The notes beneath the pieces were generated by a model. It did no database searches. It was not told where the DNA came from and was given only the letters and a program-made list of their open reading frames with translations. Position numbers and translations under genes: made by a program. Shown piece after piece: positions 1 to 7,734 of a stretch of DNA of 64,000 bases; position 1 is the stretch's first letter, and every line of letters begins with the position of its first letter. This DNA comes from Mogibacterium sp. Lineage in GTDB: Bacteria > Bacillota > Clostridia > Peptostreptococcales > Anaerovoracaceae. Location of the stretch: assembly GCA_017403955.1 (NCBI GenBank), contig JAFRDH010000012.1, positions 1 through 64,000 on the forward strand. Direction: 5' to 3'.

Positions 1-1
1 A

Positions 2-20
2 TGGTGGAGATGGTGGGAGT
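2..20 (-). repeat. ssrA 3'-end repeat (putative old att site)
   Basis: Bases 1-20 match the 3' end of the tmRNA gene (from 9965) at 18 of 20 positions, in the same orientation, covering the acceptor stem and half of the T stem. The copy sits at the window edge, so it may extend further left. The 3' end of ssrA is a well-known integration target, so I read this as a leftover attachment site. Its own RNA gene is absent. Confidence 0.5.
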
Positions 21-128
21 ATCTCAGTATCTTTTCTGCGTAGTATTATTTGCGACAGGTCAGGTACAGTATGATCCCATCTTGTGCGATAACACCCTAT
101 GTATCATAGAGTTATCATGCTTTATCTA

Positions 129-893
129 TTAATACTTTTCTCTATACTGTTCCATCACATCCACGAAAAGTTCTTTAGTAGTCGGCGGTGTGTATGTTAT
201 AGCGTTTGCCCCGGCCCTTATCGTCTCTCTTATGCTCTCCGGCGTACTCCCTCCGGATGCTATAATCGGTACGTCCGGATACTTTGAGTCTATCATCCGG
301 ACTATGTCAGGCGTCCTCTCTCCTGCAGCGACGTTTATGATAGATGCACCATGGCGCAGTCTGTCACGTATATCTGACCTCTCGCCGGTAACTGTGATCA
401 CGACCGGTATATCGATTGAAGTCGCTACCAGTTTAAGGTCGCGGTTGCTCGTCGGGGCATTCAGCACCACTCCAAACGCGCCCTGGCTCTCAGCGTCTTT
501 TGCCAGCCTCACCGAGCGGAGGCCCTTGGTTATACCTCCTCCTATACCGGTAAATACCGGTACTGCAGCGGCTCGTATTATAGCGTCGCTTATTGACTGC
601 TGCGGAGTGAACGGATAAACAGCGAATACTGCATCTGCATCACAGTTTTTGATGATAGCCAGATCCGTTGTAAAGACCAGGCTTTTTATCCTGCGTCCGA
701 AGATCAATATGCCACTGGCCTCACGTATCTCTTTTGGCATGATCAAAATGTTGTGTCTGAGCCTGCTCTGTATGGATGGTATTATCTCCTCGTCTTTCAG
801 CGCTCTGTTCAGTTCTCCTGCAAGTCGTGATATTTCAGGATTCACACTCGTAGGACTCTTTATCACCTTCCTTATCTTTTCTCTTCTTGCCAT
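129..893 (-). CDS. TIM-barrel protein of unknown function (HisA/HisF-like fold)
   Basis: This 254-residue protein has no signal peptide or membrane segment. The C-terminal half has the strand-loop pattern of phosphate-binding TIM barrels: a GGGITKG loop near residue 118, SIINVAAGE near 185, and IIASGGSTPESIRETIRAGANA near 210-230, where glycine loops usually hold a substrate phosphate. The N terminus is basic and helical. The start has an excellent ribosome binding site, AAAGGAGGT, about nine bases upstream. Similar clostridial proteins are often filed simply as hydrolases; I cannot assign a substrate. It lies between two ssrA-like repeats (2-20 and 1072-1090), so it may be an old neighbour of ssrA displaced by insertions or cargo of an older element. 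Confidence 0.75.
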   Translation of the reverse strand: MARREKIRKVIKSPTSVNPEISRLAGELNRALKDEEIIPSIQSRLRHNILIMPKEIREASGILIFGRRIKSLVFTTDLAIIKNCDADAVFAVYPFTPQQSISDAIIRAAAVPVFTGIGGGITKGLRSVRLAKDAESQGAFGVVLNAPTSNRDLKLVATSIDIPVVITVTGERSDIRDRLRHGASIINVAAGERTPDIVRMIDSKYPDVPIIASGGSTPESIRETIRAGANAITYTPPTTKELFVDVMEQYREKY

Positions 894-1017
894 ACGTCTG
901 TACCTCCTTTAAAGATATCAAGCTCTGACCTGAGTATATTTAGAGATACTAACATATGAGCGGAAAAGGATTATGACCGGAAGATGAATAATAATTCACG
1001 GAGCCTTCAGAAATAAA

Positions 1018-1063
1018 CAGCCAAAATAAAACTATGGCTACATCTGGATTGACATAACCATAG
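1018..1063 (+). mobile_element. Relic of the 3' end of the IS3-type element
   Basis: This stretch matches 9851-9897, which covers the last codons of the intact transposase and its downstream inverted repeat, at all but about five positions. The match stops right after CATAACCATAGC in both copies, which places the right-hand IS end near there. Only this tail is left; no transposase body precedes it. In both places an ssrA 3'-end repeat follows closely (9 bases here, about 70 at the other end). Confidence 0.65.
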
Positions 1064-1071
1064 CCAAAAAT

Positions 1072-1090
1072 GTGGTGGAGACGGTGGGAA
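1072..1090 (-). repeat. ssrA fragment: ssrA 3'-end direct repeat (putative distal att site of island)
   Basis: The first 18 bases are identical to the 3' end of ssrA at 9966-9983 and in the same orientation; identity ends abruptly after the T-stem half. Together the two copies bracket the defence genes, as expected if an element entered at the tmRNA 3' end and regenerated it. No integrase gene is left between them, so the element is not self-mobile now. Confidence 0.6.
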
Positions 1091-1099
1091 GGTCCCGCT

Positions 1100-1145
1100 G
1101 TCAAGGATCTTCGTCCGGCTGCGCCGGCGCTGTCGCGTCCTTGAC
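1100..1145. other. GC-rich stem-loop
   Basis: Outer arms GTCAAGGA and TCCTTGAC pair perfectly, and inside them CCGGC pairs with GCCGG around a short loop. No T run follows on either strand, so it is not a simple terminator. It lies between two opposed tmRNA-tail-like sequences and may be a piece of a structured RNA or of an element end. Confidence 0.45.
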
Positions 1146-1202
1146 CGCGGTTTTCCAGGTGTCTGATCCAGCATACACCCGGATCCGAACCCACCTTGTG
1201 AT

Positions 1203-1238
1203 CTTGGACGTGGATTCGACCTCGATCATTTTCCACCA
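1203..1238 (+). repeat. Degenerate tmRNA/tRNA 3'-end-like sequence, opposite orientation
   Basis: It begins CTTGGACGTGG and TTCGA and ends in TTCCACCA, the order seen at the 3' end of the tmRNA here (TTGGACGTGGGTTCGA then CTCCACCA). The middle, where the T stem should close, does not match, so it cannot fold as a normal T arm. It points opposite to ssrA. I read it as a damaged attachment site or captured ssrA end from another strain or element. Confidence 0.4.
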
Positions 1239-1275
1239 ATGAAAATGGACCCTGACGGGTCCTTTTCATTGGTGG
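1233..1275. repeat. Long near-perfect inverted repeat
   Basis: The arms are 1233-1252 and 1257-1275 with a four-base loop (TGAC) and one bulged base. The outermost bases are CCACCA and its complement TGGTGG, i.e. a tRNA-like CCA end on each side, so two tail-like sequences meet head to head here. There is no T run, so termination is unlikely. Confidence 0.6.
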
Positions 1276-1456
1276 ACGAAAGAGGAGTCGAATTCTCTGC
1301 TAAAACTGCTGTAAGCATTGAAAATACTGCATTCCGATTATCCTATGCTTTCTATATGCGACCATTTCCGCGACTATTGACCCTCTGATTTCTATTTCTG
1401 TGTAGTTCTGTATAGGTCTGCGTGGATAGATCACAAATAGTATATTTCCCAGATTA

Positions 1457-2434
1457 CTACTTAAGTACAAGTGGCGGGTTTGTCAGCAGTGTACATATTG
1501 CTTCTCTATAGGCGTCTGTATCCATAAGCCTTGCAATTGTCGTGATACGCTTGCCAGCATCTTTGCTGCTGGCTCCGCAGTGATACACTTTCATATCTTC
1601 AGTTTCATTATCAAGAATAATGTATCTGTCATGAGTTCTGTCCTGCGTTTTTATGAAATCAATAGTCCTTGTCGGGTATTCTGTAAGAAAGTCATTATAT
1701 TCTGATAGTTTCAGCAATTTGAGTTTATTATCACTGATGATCGTCAGCTGAACTCCCGGCCTTGCATGTACAAGGTGCTGCAGAGTTTTAGTACCTATGT
1801 AGTCATCGATGATAATTATAGACTTCTTTGCACTCCGATATATCTTCTGGTAGGCTCCGTCTGCTTTGAATGGCTGACCGTCAAGTATCAGGATCTCTTC
1901 ATTTTGGGTACTCCGATCGAAGAGCTTCATAAAATCAGAAAGCTCAGCCCTGGTTATCATCTTACCTTTTATGCTCTCAATGTTTTTTGAATTGTTTTCA
2001 ACCCTTTCCGCAAGCGTGTAATAATCAGCCTGCGAAAGCATGAGCTGTTTATTCTCGATGATATAGTCTTTCATGCCTTTAAAAAGTCTTATCAGCGTTC
2101 TGCTCTGTTCTATAGCGAGTTCGCCTTTCAACACTGTCATAAGCATGTATATTCCCTGCTCGGTGAATGCATATGGAAGTTTTCTTCGGCCACCCCAACT
2201 TGATGTGAAAAAATTGCACTTCAAGTTTTCAAACTCTTCCTCAGTCAATTGAAACATGAAGTCATCGCCTCGGAATCGTTCCCTATTATTTTGAACTTGC
2301 CTGTTAAAATAGCGGGTTTCATATCCATAAATCTCCGCGAGTTCAAAATCAAGCATCACCTGGGTTCCACGTACAATGTATATCTTGTCTTTAAGTAATC
2401 GCTCATCAACAACCATAATCTCGCTATCCGCCAT
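1457..2434 (-). CDS. ORF6N-domain DNA-binding protein with PLD-like C-terminal domain
   Basis: The start at 2434 has TAAGGAGGT just upstream; a longer open frame to 2509 lacks a site. The 325-residue protein has an N-terminal ORF6N domain (about 10-110, with the IYIVRGTQVMLDFELAEIYG opening and an AFTEQGIYML stretch) found in phage antirepressor-like regulators. A helical linker follows, then a domain of about 150 residues with a phospholipase-D-like core, including HDRYIILD (His, then Asp six residues on), usual for one HKD half-site. Known ORF6N proteins bind DNA in phages and mobile elements; a PLD-like half suggests nuclease or DNA-end binding, which is inference. A damaged second copy of its 3' part lies at 2837-3097. 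Confidence 0.8.
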   Translation of the reverse strand: MADSEIMVVDERLLKDKIYIVRGTQVMLDFELAEIYGYETRYFNRQVQNNRERFRGDDFMFQLTEEEFENLKCNFFTSSWGGRRKLPYAFTEQGIYMLMTVLKGELAIEQSRTLIRLFKGMKDYIIENKQLMLSQADYYTLAERVENNSKNIESIKGKMITRAELSDFMKLFDRSTQNEEILILDGQPFKADGAYQKIYRSAKKSIIIIDDYIGTKTLQHLVHARPGVQLTIISDNKLKLLKLSEYNDFLTEYPTRTIDFIKTQDRTHDRYIILDNETEDMKVYHCGASSKDAGKRITTIARLMDTDAYREAICTLLTNPPLVLK

Positions 2435-2836
2435 GTTAACCTCCTTAACAAAAACAGCACCAGGATGCGTGCCATAATCACGCTTATCCTGATGCACTCC
2501 TGCCTGCAACTGGCCCGATCGGAAAAGACCTAAATATTCTTAATTATGAACAGAGAATATCATAGTTCAGCTCAGCAAGCAATAACACAAAGGCACCTGC
2601 CGATAAAACCGCAAGGTTTCATATCGCGCAGATGCTTCACAATGGTGGACGCAAAGGTAGTCGACCCCTTACTCTGAGTCCGGGAAGCTGTTACAACTGC
2701 TGCAGTCTGAGCATTATGTGCTTTCAATCCGCAACCGAGGCTGCGACCTTTTCGTCACAAATTCCTATTGTTGTGTAGTTCTGTATGGGTCTGAGTAGAT
2801 ATATCGCAAATAGTATAGCTCCCGGCATGCTCATTG
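2435..2836. other. Non-coding region with second tRNA-tail-like repeat
   Basis: No gene is seen in these 400 bases. At about 2643-2672 there is a TGGTGGACG start followed by a possible T arm (AAGG pairing with CCTT around a loop holding GTCGA, read on the minus strand), resembling the sequence at 1270-1300. From there to 2836 the sequence is a diverged copy of 1270-1456, including GTGTAGTTCTGTA and ACAAATAGTATA-like blocks. The second unit therefore repeats the tail-like end, the spacer and the gene 3' end in the same order as the first. Confidence 0.5.
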
Positions 2837-3097
2837 TTACTTAAGTACAAGTGGTGGATTTGTCAACAGCATACATATTGCCTCTTTATAGACATCTATA
2901 TTCATAATCCTTGTGATTGTTGTGATTCGCTTGCCAGCATCCTTGCTGCTGGCACCGCAGTGATATATTTTCATACCTGCAGTGAAGTTATCTAGAACGA
3001 TATACCTGTCATGAGCTCTGCTCTGGGACTTTATGAAGTGTATCGTCTTTGTCGGATACTCTGCAAGGTAATCATTATACTCCGAAAGTTTCAGCAA
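2837..3097 (-). pseudogene. Truncated duplicate of the ORF6N/PLD gene (3' end only)
   Basis: This 86-codon frame matches the last 85 residues of the ORF6N/PLD protein at about 66 positions, including HDRYI-LDN, YHCGASSKDAGKRITTI and the LLTNPPLVLK end. The upstream two thirds of the gene is missing. Its upstream break point runs directly into the start of an AbiH-like gene. There is no ribosome binding site for the first Met. It is the remnant of a tandem duplication, diverged enough not to be recent. Confidence 0.75.
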
Positions 3098-3251
3098 CCT
3101 TAAGGTAATGTTTCTTTAAATGTAGCTGCTTCAGAATATCGTCAATATGATCATAATAGTATTGCTGAAAACTGGAATAGCTTGTCTTCAAGCCCTGCCA
3201 GATATCAAAGCCATTACCGACTATTATAAGTGTGTCTATTGGTAATCTCAT
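3075..3251 (-). pseudogene. N-terminal remnant of an AbiH-family abortive-infection gene
   Basis: A 58-codon frame starts at 3251 with CAGGAG upstream. After a short lead it reads TLIIVGNGFDIWQGLKTSYS, then a Tyr-rich helix. The IGNGFDL-x-x-GL-x-T-x-Y pattern is the hallmark of the AbiH family, phage abortive-infection proteins usually of 250-400 residues. The frame stops soon after it reaches the duplicated ORF6N fragment, which it overlaps by 23 bases in another frame. About the first 50 residues are AbiH-like; the rest of the gene is gone. So a second anti-phage gene once stood here and was cut by the same rearrangement that left the ORF6N fragment. Confidence 0.7.
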
Positions 3252-3300
3252 TAAACTCCTGAAGCATCTTCATTACAGTATATGAAGGCTATGCGACTGC

Positions 3301-4299
3301 TTATTTTTCTAATTCCATTAGTAAATCGTCGAGCTTTTCTAGCAATAGCTCTGAAGGATCGTCGCCTTTCTTTTTCATATTTAGCATAGTTTCCAAGTCT
3401 CCTGCTTCTAGAATCAGTATCAGTTTACCCGATTCTCGGAAGCATCCTTTTGCTGCCCAATACGAATTTTCATCTGCACCATTTGCGCACACGACAATAG
3501 CAACAGTCCGTAAAGCTTTTGAATATAAATATTTTTCTGTAGTATATATCTGCTCTTGTGTAATTTCTTTTGAGTAATTCTTAAACTCGAATATAACGTA
3601 TTTAGAGAAAAAATTGCGCTCAACAATTCCCCAGAATGTACTGTAATGCTTATCTTTGATTCTACAAAGTAAGTCAAATCTATATAGGTTGTTATTTGAT
3701 TGCTTTTGGTTTCTCCATAAAGTCAGTTGATTACTAAATATAGTTTGTAATAGGTTCTGGCAAATAATCTCAAACTCTCTTGAATGTTTTTTGCCTGCTT
3801 TGCAATTATGCAGTTCATTGATCAGAGTGTCCTCATACTGTTCGTGTTCCAACCACGGATATAGTATTTCGGATTGTACTGGTCTAATATCATCGATATT
3901 GTATGTAGTTGCTGATACTAGGCGTATTCTTAATTCACTATTAATTGGAGTAGCAGCTATAAGATTTGATATATCTACTACTTTTACATTACTATATTTG
4001 GTTTCTATCTGTATCCTAGTCTCACTACTAACAATCCCATTAAAGACAATGATAGCTTTTATATTCCTTGAAGTAGCAGCTTTTGCACTTAGCTGAATTA
4101 TGTACTCCAAGGTAAGAACTAATTCATGATAATCTCTATGCTGGCTCTTAACTTCTATACCATAGTTTTCGTTATTATAAGAAGCAATGTAATCGAAGTA
4201 ATAGTCTCTCTCGCCAGAATCTTCTTTTACTACATATCCAGCTTTACTGAATATATTTTTTACTACAGCAGCAAATTCACTGTCATCATATGACCACAT
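3301..4299 (-). CDS. Protein with two PD-(D/E)XK nuclease-like domains
   Basis: This 332-residue protein carries two separate restriction-endonuclease-like active-site patterns. The first is Asp36 (FDYIA) with Glu49-Val-Lys51 after a beta hairpin, as in Mrr-like enzymes. The second is Asp209 (YRFDLLCR) with Glu238-Phe-Lys240 (FEFKNY), followed by a Gln-rich helix (about 245-252). The C terminus is an acidic/basic helix. I chose the start at 4299 because GGAGAG stands seven bases upstream; the longer frame to 4338 lacks a site. It is transcribed in the same direction as gajAB with about 130 bases between. Two-domain Mrr-like proteins occur in defence loci; nuclease activity and a link to Gabija are inferences. 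Possible role: extra nuclease effector or independent restriction factor. Confidence 0.65.
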   Translation of the reverse strand: MWSYDDSEFAAVVKNIFSKAGYVVKEDSGERDYYFDYIASYNNENYGIEVKSQHRDYHELVLTLEYIIQLSAKAATSRNIKAIIVFNGIVSSETRIQIETKYSNVKVVDISNLIAATPINSELRIRLVSATTYNIDDIRPVQSEILYPWLEHEQYEDTLINELHNCKAGKKHSREFEIICQNLLQTIFSNQLTLWRNQKQSNNNLYRFDLLCRIKDKHYSTFWGIVERNFFSKYVIFEFKNYSKEITQEQIYTTEKYLYSKALRTVAIVVCANGADENSYWAAKGCFRESGKLILILEAGDLETMLNMKKKGDDPSELLLEKLDDLLMELEK

Positions 4300-4428
4300 A
4301 GTTCTACTCTCCATGTATATTAATAATAATGTCATCATTCTGGCTATAAATTAGATTTGATGACATATCAATTCTTCAATGCTTACCCTATCAGTCTCTG
4401 CGGAAGACGTCTCTTATATACCTCTTTA

Positions 4429-5871
4429 CTATATCCCCTGCGGAACGCTTAGCACCACTGAATCCTGATCAGTTATGAAGTAAATTGCTTTCATCGCTCT
4501 GGTCATTGCCACATACATTTCTGTCGATGAATAACTATTATATGCGTTCTGCCCTACCTTGCTCAGATCAATAATAACACAATCAAATTCCAATCCTTTG
4601 GACAGAAGAGTTCTTGATGCAAGCCTGCTGAATCCCGCATATTTACTTTGATTGCCTGGAATCATCCGTATTTCCTGCGCTGCCTGTGTGATAGGAATGT
4701 TCAGGTCCCTCGCGCGCCTTATCGATCGATACATCTCAGTGAAGAGTTCTCTACGATAGACACGAAAGACAGGTTCCTTCTTGATCCAATCTAGAACTGC
4801 TATCAACTCATTGTGACCGTGGTAATTATATAGGCTCTGCATTTTAGTTCCGAACTCAGGATATTTTGAAATTCTGTGAAAATCAAAGTCCCCATTTTTG
4901 ATATGTCTTTCGTAAGATTTCAGTTCTGTTGCAATTCCACTGGCGCACTCTCCGATAAAATCAAAAATTGCATTGGCCATTTCGTAGCCATCATCAGTAT
5001 CTAACATTTGCGTGTGTTTATAGAGAGTCTCTAGATTCTGTTTCTCATCGTGCTGAAAGAGTCCGCCTGTGCTCTTAGAGAATGCAATTGTATCTAATTC
5101 CCACTTAGCAATATAGAGAACTGATTCATATTGGTTTACCAATCTATAGAGTCTATTGTCATGAAGCTCTGATGTGCTTATTCTATGAACTGCATCCTGA
5201 TCTGGCACCGTGGAAAGCCTTACCTTTTGTCCATCTAACCCTGGCAGTAATTGTTCTCGTACTTCATCGAGATACTGTCCGAGTGCAGGGTTCGTCTTTT
5301 TCCATCGCCAAGGATAATGTTCAACTGGAATAACATCGAAGCAAATATTCTTCCAAGATACCAGCTTCTCTTTGAAGCCAAAGATTGCCTGTAGTGGATC
5401 TCCAAGAATATAAACTGGTATAGTTTTGTTTAATTCAACGAATATTTGGTGCTGCACAAGAACACAATCCTGATATTCATCAACTATTACACAGCTATAG
5501 GTTGTCTCAATAACAGACCTTGCCCACTCATTCCGGAATATTTTCACTGCCCCAGCGTGAATCATCGGATAAAACCTGCTGTCTGTCATTTTGATAGCAG
5601 TGTTGATTTCCGCAGTCTCTGGATAGGCCTCGCACCACTTCATGCAAAAAGATGCAATCGTAGATAAATAATATTTTTCCTTCGCGATATTCTTTCGTCT
5701 CATCCTATTCTGTAATGCGTCAACACCTGCGTTTGTATGGGTAAGAACCAACTTTTTTCCTGGCAGTTTGTCTACTAGATCAGTTATCATCTCGGTTTTG
5801 CCATGACCAGCTGGAGCAATAATAGCAGCATTATGTTTTGATTGAATCAGGGCAATCTCTTCAGTTTTCAT
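4429..5871 (-). CDS. gajB: UvrD/Rep-like SF1 helicase, Gabija GajB-like
   Basis: The 480-residue protein has the SF1 helicase motifs: Walker A APAGHGKT (19-26), motif II IVDEYQDC (129-136), motif III YILGDPLQAIFGF (about 155-167), a motif V-like LLSKGLEFDCVIID and motif VI YVAMTRA near the C terminus. It is shorter than UvrD/PcrA (about 720), lacking most of the accessory domains, and close to the roughly 500 residues usual for GajB. Its start overlaps the end of gajA by 11 bases, so the two are translationally coupled. In Gabija, GajB senses DNA ends and works with the GajA nuclease to stop phage; that role is carried over from the family. The assignment rests on pairing and architecture. 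Confidence 0.8.
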   Translation of the reverse strand: MKTEEIALIQSKHNAAIIAPAGHGKTEMITDLVDKLPGKKLVLTHTNAGVDALQNRMRRKNIAKEKYYLSTIASFCMKWCEAYPETAEINTAIKMTDSRFYPMIHAGAVKIFRNEWARSVIETTYSCVIVDEYQDCVLVQHQIFVELNKTIPVYILGDPLQAIFGFKEKLVSWKNICFDVIPVEHYPWRWKKTNPALGQYLDEVREQLLPGLDGQKVRLSTVPDQDAVHRISTSELHDNRLYRLVNQYESVLYIAKWELDTIAFSKSTGGLFQHDEKQNLETLYKHTQMLDTDDGYEMANAIFDFIGECASGIATELKSYERHIKNGDFDFHRISKYPEFGTKMQSLYNYHGHNELIAVLDWIKKEPVFRVYRRELFTEMYRSIRRARDLNIPITQAAQEIRMIPGNQSKYAGFSRLASRTLLSKGLEFDCVIIDLSKVGQNAYNSYSSTEMYVAMTRAMKAIYFITDQDSVVLSVPQGI

Positions 5872-7618
5872 GATTAGTCACCCATTTTAGAAGGTTCATT
5901 ATAGTACTTTTGAAATAGCTTCCTTCTTCAAGCTGATCTTTTGAAGAGAAAATTATATCTCCTATGTCCTCTCCACGATCAATCCTCTTAAACCATGCAC
6001 CTTCTACCTTGTTTTTCTTCTTATTGAGCTTGCCTTTTGCAACCTTTCCTATGCGGTGCAAAACATCAATGCTAACTTCACCATTATTGTTTCCAGAAAG
6101 AATGATTGCGTCGTCTTCAATTCGATACTCTTTTACTTCATCCTTAAATTCATTATTTAAGTGAGCCTCTACGCTTTGAATTCCTTTAATCTCTACAGCA
6201 TAAGCGAGCAGTTGTTCAGCACACTGAATTGACGCATCATGGAATAATTGTTCCTCAATTGCATTCCCCTTCTCCCAAGAGAACACTTTGATTCCCAGTT
6301 TTTCAACTTCTTTTTTCTCTGCCTCTTCGCTATCAATATCAGAATCCATAAGAATACAGCAATCATAGCCACAGCTTTTTAGAAGTCTGGCGAGAGTGAA
6401 GAATTTATTTCCACCGCCACCAAGAGCGGTTCCAACTCCATAATGAGCGAAACGTGTCCCTGTATTTGCATATAGTTTTTTATCGAGAGAGCGTAACAGC
6501 CCAATTTCAGTTTTTCCCTCACAGACAATTATACGTTTACATAGGAACGAATCTGGCTCTCCACGAATAATTCCCTGAATGTCCCCTTTTATGTTTTCAA
6601 CTGCATCAAGTTTATGAATTTTAAGTTCTCCTGCTTCGTTATTTACCACACAAAGCTCACCAACACCACACTCACAGACAACGCTACGTGAGTGTGTAGT
6701 CATTATAAGCTGACCATGATCTTTGAACTGAGACCTGAACTGATTAATCAGCGAAGAGATGCGATACGGTTCAAGTCCAGTCTCCACTTCATCAACAAGG
6801 ACGAGGGTACCTTCATCGCAGGCATTGACATTCATACCGATTGAAAGCAATCGCTTGCTGCCGAGTCCTCTCTGTGCAAACGGGACCCTGTCATCAAAAA
6901 TGCCAACGGTCGTTGAATATGATCCATTTTGCATCAGAAGCCGGTTATGAATCTCACCATTAAAGCCTACGCCATACTGCTTTCCAACCTCTTTCAATGT
7001 CGGACCCATCTTATCTAACGCCTCTAAAGTTGTGTTTTCAACTGCTGCTCTCATAGCTTTGGTAAAGGCATTATGCAGAATTTCACGAGAATCTGCATAT
7101 TTCTGAAGTATTGAACCTCTTCCCCATTGAAAATCCTTCTCATGGTCAAATCCGACTACTCCAAATGAAAGAAGTCGTCGATCCTTCTGCCCGATTGGTT
7201 TCGGATCTGTACGATCGGTAATCACATTCCACTTGGGTTCCAATGTTTCATCGATTGTGAGTTGAATAGTAAGAATTGTTGTGCCTGTATCTGTTGGCTC
7301 GTCATCCTCACCCAGACAAACTTTTGCATAATCTCTGAGATAAAGGCCAAACCTGTCTTCCTTGATCAAGGCTTTTGGAAGCTCTGTAATGCACACTGTT
7401 ATTTCTATAGGTTCAGCAGTATCACTATTATAGAAATCAGTATCTGTGGCAATCAAGCTCCAAGACGGCCATAGTGCCCACTCAATAGCTGTAAGAAGAG
7501 TGGACTTTCCACTATCGCCTGCCCCAATGAGGCAGATAACCCGAGAATCGAGCGGAAAAAGCACAGATGCATGTTTTATGCCTCGAAAGTTTTTTATTTC
7601 TATATTTGTAAGCTTCAC
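5861..7618 (-). CDS. gajA: OLD-family ATPase/TOPRIM endonuclease, Gabija GajA-like
   Basis: The 585-residue protein opens with an ABC-type ATPase: KNFRGIKHASV, Walker A GAGDSGKST (32-40), signature-like GLGSKRLLSIGM (251-262), Walker B LVLVDEVETGLEP (272-284) and the THS switch (308-310). A TOPRIM nuclease domain follows, with IIVCEGKTE (Glu367) and LMDSDIDS (Asp425, Asp427). Order and length match GajA, a class 2 OLD nuclease (about 580 residues) that nicks DNA and is held in check by nucleotides in the known system. Translation starts at GTG with GGGAGGT eight bases upstream. It leads a coupled gajA-gajB unit. Other OLD-helicase pairs exist, so Gabija is likely but should be confirmed by profile search. 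Confidence 0.82.
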   Translation of the reverse strand: MKLTNIEIKNFRGIKHASVLFPLDSRVICLIGAGDSGKSTLLTAIEWALWPSWSLIATDTDFYNSDTAEPIEITVCITELPKALIKEDRFGLYLRDYAKVCLGEDDEPTDTGTTILTIQLTIDETLEPKWNVITDRTDPKPIGQKDRRLLSFGVVGFDHEKDFQWGRGSILQKYADSREILHNAFTKAMRAAVENTTLEALDKMGPTLKEVGKQYGVGFNGEIHNRLLMQNGSYSTTVGIFDDRVPFAQRGLGSKRLLSIGMNVNACDEGTLVLVDEVETGLEPYRISSLINQFRSQFKDHGQLIMTTHSRSVVCECGVGELCVVNNEAGELKIHKLDAVENIKGDIQGIIRGEPDSFLCKRIIVCEGKTEIGLLRSLDKKLYANTGTRFAHYGVGTALGGGGNKFFTLARLLKSCGYDCCILMDSDIDSEEAEKKEVEKLGIKVFSWEKGNAIEEQLFHDASIQCAEQLLAYAVEIKGIQSVEAHLNNEFKDEVKEYRIEDDAIILSGNNNGEVSIDVLHRIGKVAKGKLNKKKNKVEGAWFKRIDRGEDIGDIIFSSKDQLEEGSYFKSTIMNLLKWVTNHEN

Positions 7619-7734
7619 TGTGTTAGACCTCCCTAAACGCTGTCACATCCTTGATCATATACTTGTTAATCAGATTGACTGAGCGTCTTATAATATCAGT
7701 CTTATTGATATCCATAAACACGAATACCCTGATA

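Larger units (their letters stand above)
894..1456. other. Non-coding scar region with IS and ssrA fragments
   Basis: I see no convincing gene here. A minus-strand open frame at 949-1269 reads through an IS end relic and a repeat and has no ribosome binding site, so I reject it. The stretch holds, in order: the IS end relic (1018-1063), an ssrA 3'-end repeat (1072-1090), a GC-rich hairpin (1100-1145), an oppositely oriented degenerate tmRNA tail (1203-1238), a long hairpin (1233-1275), and a second tail-like sequence starting near 1270 with a TGGTGGACG end. It reads as the pile-up of several insertion or recombination events. Confidence 0.6.

Noticed and set aside
949..1269. Minus-strand frame of 106 codons in the scar region
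   Set aside because: It crosses the IS relic and the ssrA repeat, has no ribosome binding site and no sensible protein pattern.
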